Assembly (NCBI GenBank): GCA_036382515.1
Contig: DASVHQ010000236.1
Coordinates: 1-29,195, forward strand
Length of the DNA: 29,195 nt
Reading direction: 5' to 3'
DNA from: JADGRF01 sp036382515
GTDB taxonomy: Bacteria > Myxococcota_A > Polyangia > Polyangiales > JAFGIB01
The notes under the pieces are model-generated. The model ran no database searches. It saw only the letters and a program-made list of their open reading frames with translations, and was not told the DNA's origin. The stretch's first letter is position 1, and every line of letters begins with the position of its first letter. The position numbers and the translations under genes are program-made. Below, in pieces: positions 25,301 through 29,195 of this stretch.

Positions 25301-27347
25301 CGGTGCCGATGGCACGGCCACCATCTCGCTCGACATGGCGGACAGCATCACCAGCTGGCGCGTCTCCGCGCTGGCCAATGCCGCGGGCGGCAAGCTCGGC
25401 GGTGGCCAATCGGGCGTCACGGTCTTCCAGGACTTCTTCGCCGACGTGAACTTCCCGGCGGAGCTGACGCGTGGCGACGAGGTCGACTTCCCGATCGTCG
25501 TCTACAACTACCTCAAGGTCGCTCAGTCGGTGCAGCTGACCGTCGACTCGGCGCCCTGGTTCACGGCCCTGGGCTCGGTGAACACTCAGTTGGATCTGGC
25601 CGCCGGTGAGGTGAAGAGCGTGAACATCCCCGTACGCGTCGATCAGGTCGGCACACAGACGCTGACCGTGCATGCCATCGGGACCAAGGCTTCCGATGCC
25701 GTGGCCCGCAGCGTGCGTGTGATCCCGGACGGCATGGCCATGCCGATCGCTCAATCGGGTGCGCTCGGCACCGGCAACGCTACGTTGTCGGCGAGCTTCC
25801 CCGTGAATGCCGTACCGGGCTCGGGTCAGCTCTACCTCGACGTGTTCCCCGCGTACCTCGCGCAGGCGGTGCAAGGCCTCGACAGCCTGCTGCAAGTCCC
25901 CAGCGGCTGCTTCGAGCAGACCACGTCCACCACCTGGCCCAACGTGCTGGTCGCGCGCTACATGGAGCAGACCAAGCAGGTGACGCCTTCGATCCAGCTC
26001 AAGGCCGAGTCGCTGATCTCCGCGGGCTACCAGCGCCTGCTCACCTTCGAGCACACCGGCGGTGGCTTCTCGTGGTTCGGCATGCAAGACCCGGCGCCTT
26101 ACCTCTCGGTGACTGCATTCGGCCTGATGGAGTTCGCCGACATGGCGCAGGTGCAAGAGGTGGACAGCGCGATGCGTGCACGCACGCGGCAGTGGCTGAT
26201 CGCGCAGCAGAAGGCCGACGGCTCCTGGCCCGGCGACATGACCGAGTCCTTCTCGTTCCAGAGCAGTGTGGCGCGCAACACCGCGTTCGTGGTGTGGTCG
26301 CTCTCGCAGGACGGCGACACGGGCCCGGAGCTGCAGCGCGGCCTCGCGTACGTGAAGGCCAACCTGACCAAGAGCGACGACGCCTACACGCTGGCGCTGG
26401 CGGCGAACGCTTACGCAGCTGCAGCGCCGAGCGATCCGGAGACGAGCAGCCTGCTCAGCCAACTCGACGCGATGAAGACGACCACGGGCAGCAAGTTCTC
26501 GTGGGACAGCGGCGGCAGCGAGACGAACTTCTACTGTGGCGGCAACGATGCCGCCGTCGCGACCACTGCGCTGGTCACGCACGCGATGCTCACGGCCGGC
26601 GGCTACGCGGGCACCGTGAAGGGCGCGCTCGACTTCATCACGGGCTCGAAGGACAAGAACGGCAACTTCGGCTCCACGCAAGCCACCATCTGGTCGCTCA
26701 AGACGCTGCTCTTGGCGGCGCTGCACGGCACCGCGGGCGCCGTGGGCACGCTCGATGTGAAGCTCGACGGGCAAGCCTTCGCGAGCGTGGATCTGAGCAA
26801 GGCGCAGTCGGACGTCATGACGCGCATCGACATGAGCGCGCTGGCCACCGCGGGCGCACACACGGTCGACCTGGCATTCGCAGGGACCGGCAAGGTCAGC
26901 TACAACCTGGTCAGCACCTACAACATTCCGTGGGCGCAGGTGCCGGTGCCTGTCGCGGGGCCGCTCTCGATCGCCATCACTTACGATCGCGCGAGCTTGC
27001 TCGTGAACGAGACGGTCACGGCCAAGGTCAGCGTGAACAACCTCACCAACAGCACGCAGAACATGGTGCTCGTGACGCTCGGTGTTCCGCCGGGTTTCGA
27101 GGTGCTGACCGACGACCTGGCCAGCTACCTCGCGAACGGGCAGCTGTCGCGCTTCGAGCTCACGGGCAAGCAGCTCACGCTCTACCTCACTGCGCTGGCG
27201 GCGAGTGCCACGCAGGACTTTCAGTACCGCCTGCGCGCCACGATGCCGGTGAAGGCAGTCGACGGCGGCGCCGAGGTGCACCTCTACTACCAGCCCGACC
27301 AGAAAGCACAGAGCGCCTCGCAGCTGATCGTGGCCACCGCGAACTGA
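22371..27347 (+). CDS. Bacterial alpha-2-macroglobulin-family lipoprotein with thioester
   Basis: Alpha-2-macroglobulins trap attacking proteases: cleavage of a bait region exposes a thioester that bonds covalently to the protease. The 1658-residue protein has a signal ending LLYAGC (Cys25; Tyr at -3 is unusual for a lipobox) and should be membrane-anchored, facing the periplasm or surface. Macroglobulin-like domains are marked by TSDKPIYQPGQ near 255, RTDKSVYRLGE and STDKTQYKPGD. The A2M segment is FPETLYVNPSLITGADG followed by DSITSWRVSALA. The thioester is PSGCFEQT with Cys1180 and Gln1183, followed by the alpha-helical thioester domain and a C-terminal beta domain. Residues ~745-960, the probable bait region, hold an unusual Ala/Gly-rich insert with a GspG-like motif. 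No pbpC partner gene is adjacent. Confidence 0.93.
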   Translation: MLANTRTRHVARSLICVATLLYAGCGHNRPAGATADPTPKADRHDNGVISVTESLLQGTVKGTQLTLSIPVKALVAADGSLDVSLTSVDGAKVESRASVSYSLDAGKSTTLHATLALPKGLDTQADRALYNVRVSESRQLPLRVTRSLLYVLTPYELVLEGPARVHLEKHASYRARVQDPVTHAPVQNTAVTLLLAQKGQTPQTLQGKTDDTGCAVFDVNVTTAGNYQVSAQVTDAGTQLQLVQDITAEAAGQKVLLTSDKPIYQPGQLINVRALALDSPSNAPVQKQAVVFEIEDGKGNKVYKKSFTTDGYGIASTTFRLASVVNEGTYKLRALLGAVTSEKTVDVSHYALPKFAVTINADKAFYAPAEHVRGSVDSRYFFGKNVAGGKVLVEALTLDVGQTVFQQVMGVTDANGHMSFDITLPSALAGIPLQSGNALVSLRVTVTDTAGQEVKKEKALTVAPDAVRITLIPEATQVVPGVENRLHLFVTDPLGAPVAAAKLGVSGSLPTQTAQTDAYGHVELHWTPSSSSAHVDVTLTTTAGNQIVKAFDFTSQTGGEHVLVRTDKSVYRLGETVKVQVFASNGETRVYLDWLNEGQAVDMRTLDVQKGVASFSMPLDASLIGDNRIEAYVVDADGNTVRAGRSIVVERSGALSVSLSTDKTQYKPGDPAKLTFTVSDEQGKPAVAALGVQIVDEAVFGLIDAQPGLLRTFFELEDAFAKPQYEIDAPAVSFDKLLFEDVTATDAKKAQAAQTQAEANLAALMGNQMMGIAAGSWQATVAATHTKLMPALMLERSALIELLKPVLSAQAQVLVQQGCDVSQYYCTAINMPVGNALATQIKNNVQFFDFWGNAYADTIDGNNAAVFVSAGPDEKPGTADDETITIGFGDFGAAMWSGGNGVGSAASDAGAACIACEGAPGFGFNAGAASGAAGTTGGFATPTAAEPNAAHAAATDSNPRVRTDFPETLYVNPSLITGADGTATISLDMADSITSWRVSALANAAGGKLGGGQSGVTVFQDFFADVNFPAELTRGDEVDFPIVVYNYLKVAQSVQLTVDSAPWFTALGSVNTQLDLAAGEVKSVNIPVRVDQVGTQTLTVHAIGTKASDAVARSVRVIPDGMAMPIAQSGALGTGNATLSASFPVNAVPGSGQLYLDVFPAYLAQAVQGLDSLLQVPSGCFEQTTSTTWPNVLVARYMEQTKQVTPSIQLKAESLISAGYQRLLTFEHTGGGFSWFGMQDPAPYLSVTAFGLMEFADMAQVQEVDSAMRARTRQWLIAQQKADGSWPGDMTESFSFQSSVARNTAFVVWSLSQDGDTGPELQRGLAYVKANLTKSDDAYTLALAANAYAAAAPSDPETSSLLSQLDAMKTTTGSKFSWDSGGSETNFYCGGNDAAVATTALVTHAMLTAGGYAGTVKGALDFITGSKDKNGNFGSTQATIWSLKTLLLAALHGTAGAVGTLDVKLDGQAFASVDLSKAQSDVMTRIDMSALATAGAHTVDLAFAGTGKVSYNLVSTYNIPWAQVPVPVAGPLSIAITYDRASLLVNETVTAKVSVNNLTNSTQNMVLVTLGVPPGFEVLTDDLASYLANGQLSRFELTGKQLTLYLTALAASATQDFQYRLRATMPVKAVDGGAEVHLYYQPDQKAQSASQLIVATAN

Positions 27348-27388
27348 GTATGATGCAGCAGGTGCCGCGCTGCCGCCCTCGCGCGAGT

Positions 27389-27398
27389 GTGATATCAC
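27389..27398. promoter_or_regulatory. 10-bp palindrome before the TauE/SafE gene
   Basis: GTGATATCAC is a perfect palindrome in the 114-bp gap between the macroglobulin gene and the permease gene. It is a possible regulator site, supported only by symmetry and position. Confidence 0.25.
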
Positions 27399-27461
27399 GC
27401 GGCCTGCGGCTGCCGCCGTCCACGCCCAAAGCGGGCGCACGACGCGGCCGCAGGACCGCTC

Positions 27462-28196
27462 ATGCTCGACGCATCGCTCTTGGTTTGCTGTGCCGTCTTC
27501 GCGGTGGCGTTTCTCTACTCGTCGGTCGGCCACGCGGGTGCGTCCGGTTACATCGCGGTGATGGCGCTGTTCGGTTGGTCGGCGCAGCTCATCCGGCCCA
27601 CCGCCCTCGCGCTGAACATTCTGGTGGCGAGCCTGGGCAGTTGGCAGTTCTGGCGTGCGGGCTATTTCTCGTGGCGGCTGTTCTGGCCGTTCGCCCTGCT
27701 CTCGGTGCCGCTCTCCTTCGTCGGCGGCTACGTGAGCCTGCCGACACCGCTACTCAAGACTTTGATTGGCGCCGTGCTGCTGCTGTCAGCTGCGCGCCTG
27801 CTCTTGCGACCACCGCCTGACGAAGACACGCGGGCGCCCGCGCTGCCGGTGGCGCTCGGCGTGGGCGCGGGTCTCGGGCTCTTGTCGGGCCTGACCGGAA
27901 CCGGCGGCGGCATCTTCCTGACACCGATCCTGCTGCTCATGCGCTGGGCCCGCACCAAGCCGGCAGCCGCGGTGAGCGCGCTCTTCATCCTGATGAACTC
28001 GCTCGCGGGCCTGCTCGGCAACCTCAGCCACACGCGCAGCTTCCCGCTGCCCGCGCTCGGCCTGGCACTCGCCGCGCTCGCAGGTGGCGCGGCCGGCTCG
28101 TACCTGGGCAGCACACGCCTGTCGCACGTGGCGATCAAGCGCGTGCTCGCCGTGGTGCTCGCGCTCGCGGGTGGCAAGCTCGTGCTCGGCAGCTGA
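27462..28196 (+). CDS. TauE/SafE family membrane permease
   Basis: The 244-residue protein has about eight hydrophobic segments arranged as two similar halves, the usual TauE/SafE (formerly DUF81) plan. The first half contains SSVGHAGASGYIAVMALFG and the second GLLSGLTGTGGGIFLTPILLL, the paired glycine-rich family motifs. Members export sulfite, sulfoacetate or other organosulfur anions, but substrate cannot be read from sequence. ATG 27462 follows a weak AGGA. It lies 114 bp after the macroglobulin gene and is probably separately expressed. Confidence 0.9.
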   Translation: MLDASLLVCCAVFAVAFLYSSVGHAGASGYIAVMALFGWSAQLIRPTALALNILVASLGSWQFWRAGYFSWRLFWPFALLSVPLSFVGGYVSLPTPLLKTLIGAVLLLSAARLLLRPPPDEDTRAPALPVALGVGAGLGLLSGLTGTGGGIFLTPILLLMRWARTKPAAAVSALFILMNSLAGLLGNLSHTRSFPLPALGLALAALAGGAAGSYLGSTRLSHVAIKRVLAVVLALAGGKLVLGS

Positions 28197-28517
28197 GCTC
28201 GCGGCGCGCCCTGGTGCAGCGCACGCTGGACGATCCTGCTGGTTCCGCTCGCCGTGGCGGCCCTCTTGCAACCCTTGATCGGCCCAAACGCCGAGGCCAC
28301 GCGGCTGTGGGGTTCCGGCGCCCGCGCACACACCCGGCCGAGCCCCAAGCGCCGCCGCCCTCCACCCCGACACGGGCAGCCTCCCGGCCAGTCCGGCGCC
28401 GTGCTACATGTAGCTCTCCGCCCGCCTTCAGTGCTGGCGGGCAGGCCCGCATGAGCCGTCCACGCGCGCACGCGGCACTTGGGCACGACGGTCGTCTCTT
28501 CGGATCAGGAGCCCCAC
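28197..28517. other. 320-bp intergenic region
   Basis: No gene, hairpin-family unit or clear terminator was found. The end carries AGGAG at 28507-28511, the ribosome-binding site of the following lipoprotein gene. Confidence 0.5.
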
Positions 28518-29195
28518 ATGCGCGTCGCCCAGCTAGCCCTCCTGTCGTCACTTCTGTCGTCACAGCTCGTCGCGTGCTCCGCGAGCGCCCCGAAGGCTAC
28601 CCATGGAAACGTTTCCAACTCCGCCGGCAGCGGGACGGGCGCGGGCAGCGGCGGCAGCAGCGGCTTCGGCGGGGGCAGCACCATCGTGGGCACGCCAGCG
28701 GGCACGGGGGCCGGCGGCAGCGGCCGGGTATGTGCCGGGCTGCAGTGCGCGGTGCACAGCTGCTCCTCCGGCACCACCTCGATCAGCGGCAAGGTCTACG
28801 ATCCCGCCGGCAAGAACCCGCTCTACAACATCGTGGTGTACGTGCCCAACGAGCCGGTCGCGCCACTCAAGGCCGGCGCATCGTGCGACGCCTGTGCCGA
28901 TCTCTACTCGGGCAAACCGGTCGCCGTTGCACTGACCGATGGCACGGGCGCGTTCACCATCAAAAACGCACCCGATGGCGCGAACATCCCGCTCGTGGTC
29001 CAGGTGGGCAAGTGGCGCATGCAAACCAAGGTGGCGAACGTGGTGCGCTGCCAGGACAACCCGCAGCCCGACAAGTCACTGCGCTTGCCCAAGAACCACA
29101 CGGAGGGCGACATCCCGAACATCGCCATCTCCACCGGCGGGGCTGACACGCTCGAGTGTCTGCTGGCACGCATCGGCGTCGACAAGGCCGAGTAC
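28518..29195 (+). CDS. Lipoprotein with carboxypeptidase-regulatory-like domain (incomplete, runs off window)
   Basis: ATG 28518 has AGGAG 6 nt upstream, and 226 codons are open to the window edge with no stop. The signal ends SSQLVAC (Cys20), a good lipobox. Residues ~25-72 are a Gly/Ser/Thr-rich linker. A Cys-containing domain follows with SISGKVYDPAGKNPLYNIVV, DACADLYSGKP and VALTDGTGAFTIKN, which looks like a carboxypeptidase-regulatory beta-sandwich, then QVGKWRMQTKV and GGADTLECLLARIGVD. I know this combination from myxobacterial surface proteins of unknown role, some carrying unrelated automatic names. The missing part lies beyond the window. Confidence 0.82.
   Translation, partial: MRVAQLALLSSLLSSQLVACSASAPKATHGNVSNSAGSGTGAGSGGSSGFGGGSTIVGTPAGTGAGGSGRVCAGLQCAVHSCSSGTTSISGKVYDPAGKNPLYNIVVYVPNEPVAPLKAGASCDACADLYSGKPVAVALTDGTGAFTIKNAPDGANIPLVVQVGKWRMQTKVANVVRCQDNPQPDKSLRLPKNHTEGDIPNIAISTGGADTLECLLARIGVDKAEY

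Noticed and set aside
24033..27533. 1166-codon open frame antisense to the alpha-2-macroglobulin gene
   Set aside because: Composition (Arg/His/Val/Ala-rich, no motif) is that of a GC-skew shadow; the plus strand encodes a complete, well-matched protein.

Overview
This is a high-GC bacterial chromosome segment, probably from a myxobacterium (Myxococcota, Polyangia-like). That is an inference from gene content: several lipoproteins with long Gly/Ala/Ser-rich linkers (one with a Kazal domain), an FHA protein fused to a CpaF-like domain, a large bacterial alpha-2-macroglobulin, and a cut-off lipoprotein of a type I associate with myxobacteria. No rRNA, tRNA, CRISPR array or complete transposase was seen.

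Layout. 1-2300: accessory island with four small hairpins, an intact Fic protein, and remnants of a nucleotidyltransferase-like gene and a tyrosine recombinase. 2638-4572: biosynthetic arginine decarboxylase (speA). 4573-6931: second accessory patch with an AAA_14/DUF4143 ATPase, an IS91-like transposase scrap, and two related ~125-bp hairpins flanking them in opposite orientation. 6932-9896: CysQ-like phosphatase and a multi-pass GT-C/DUF2029 protein, both on the minus strand, separated by a 450-bp hairpin doublet. 10522-13531: hemolysin III-family protein, an in-frame beta-propeller remnant, a Kazal lipoprotein, YaeQ and a small membrane protein. 13586-15697 (minus): methyltransferase, DUF2845 protein, pentapeptide-repeat protein. 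16330-17730: serine hydrolase. 17752-21900: Smr-domain protein, divergent from an FHA/CpaF-like gene that probably shares a transcript with fructose-1,6-bisphosphatase. 22371-29195: alpha-2-macroglobulin lipoprotein, TauE/SafE permease and an incomplete lipoprotein.

The most striking signal is non-coding. Seven copies of a ~125-bp palindrome share a conserved apical core (CTCTCGGGCTCG, TCCTCGG and GGGCCTGCG blocks), while their basal stems differ in sequence but stay complementary. Six of these units (one deleted) form three doublets, each about 440-450 bp when full length, consisting of hairpin, ~150-bp spacer and inverted hairpin, with their own outer inverted repeats. This resembles REPIN/MITE architecture but with much larger hairpins. 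One doublet has lost one hairpin and supplies the stop codon of fbp. No matching transposase is in the window.

Other points of interest: a Walker A Lys-to-Val replacement in the FHA-fused CpaF-like domain; a GspG-like module in the presumed bait region of the alpha-2-macroglobulin; a sigma-54-like promoter and paired dyads in front of that gene; two putative surface protease inhibitors (Kazal lipoprotein and alpha-2-macroglobulin); and hlyIII separated from a beta-propeller fragment by a single in-frame TGA.
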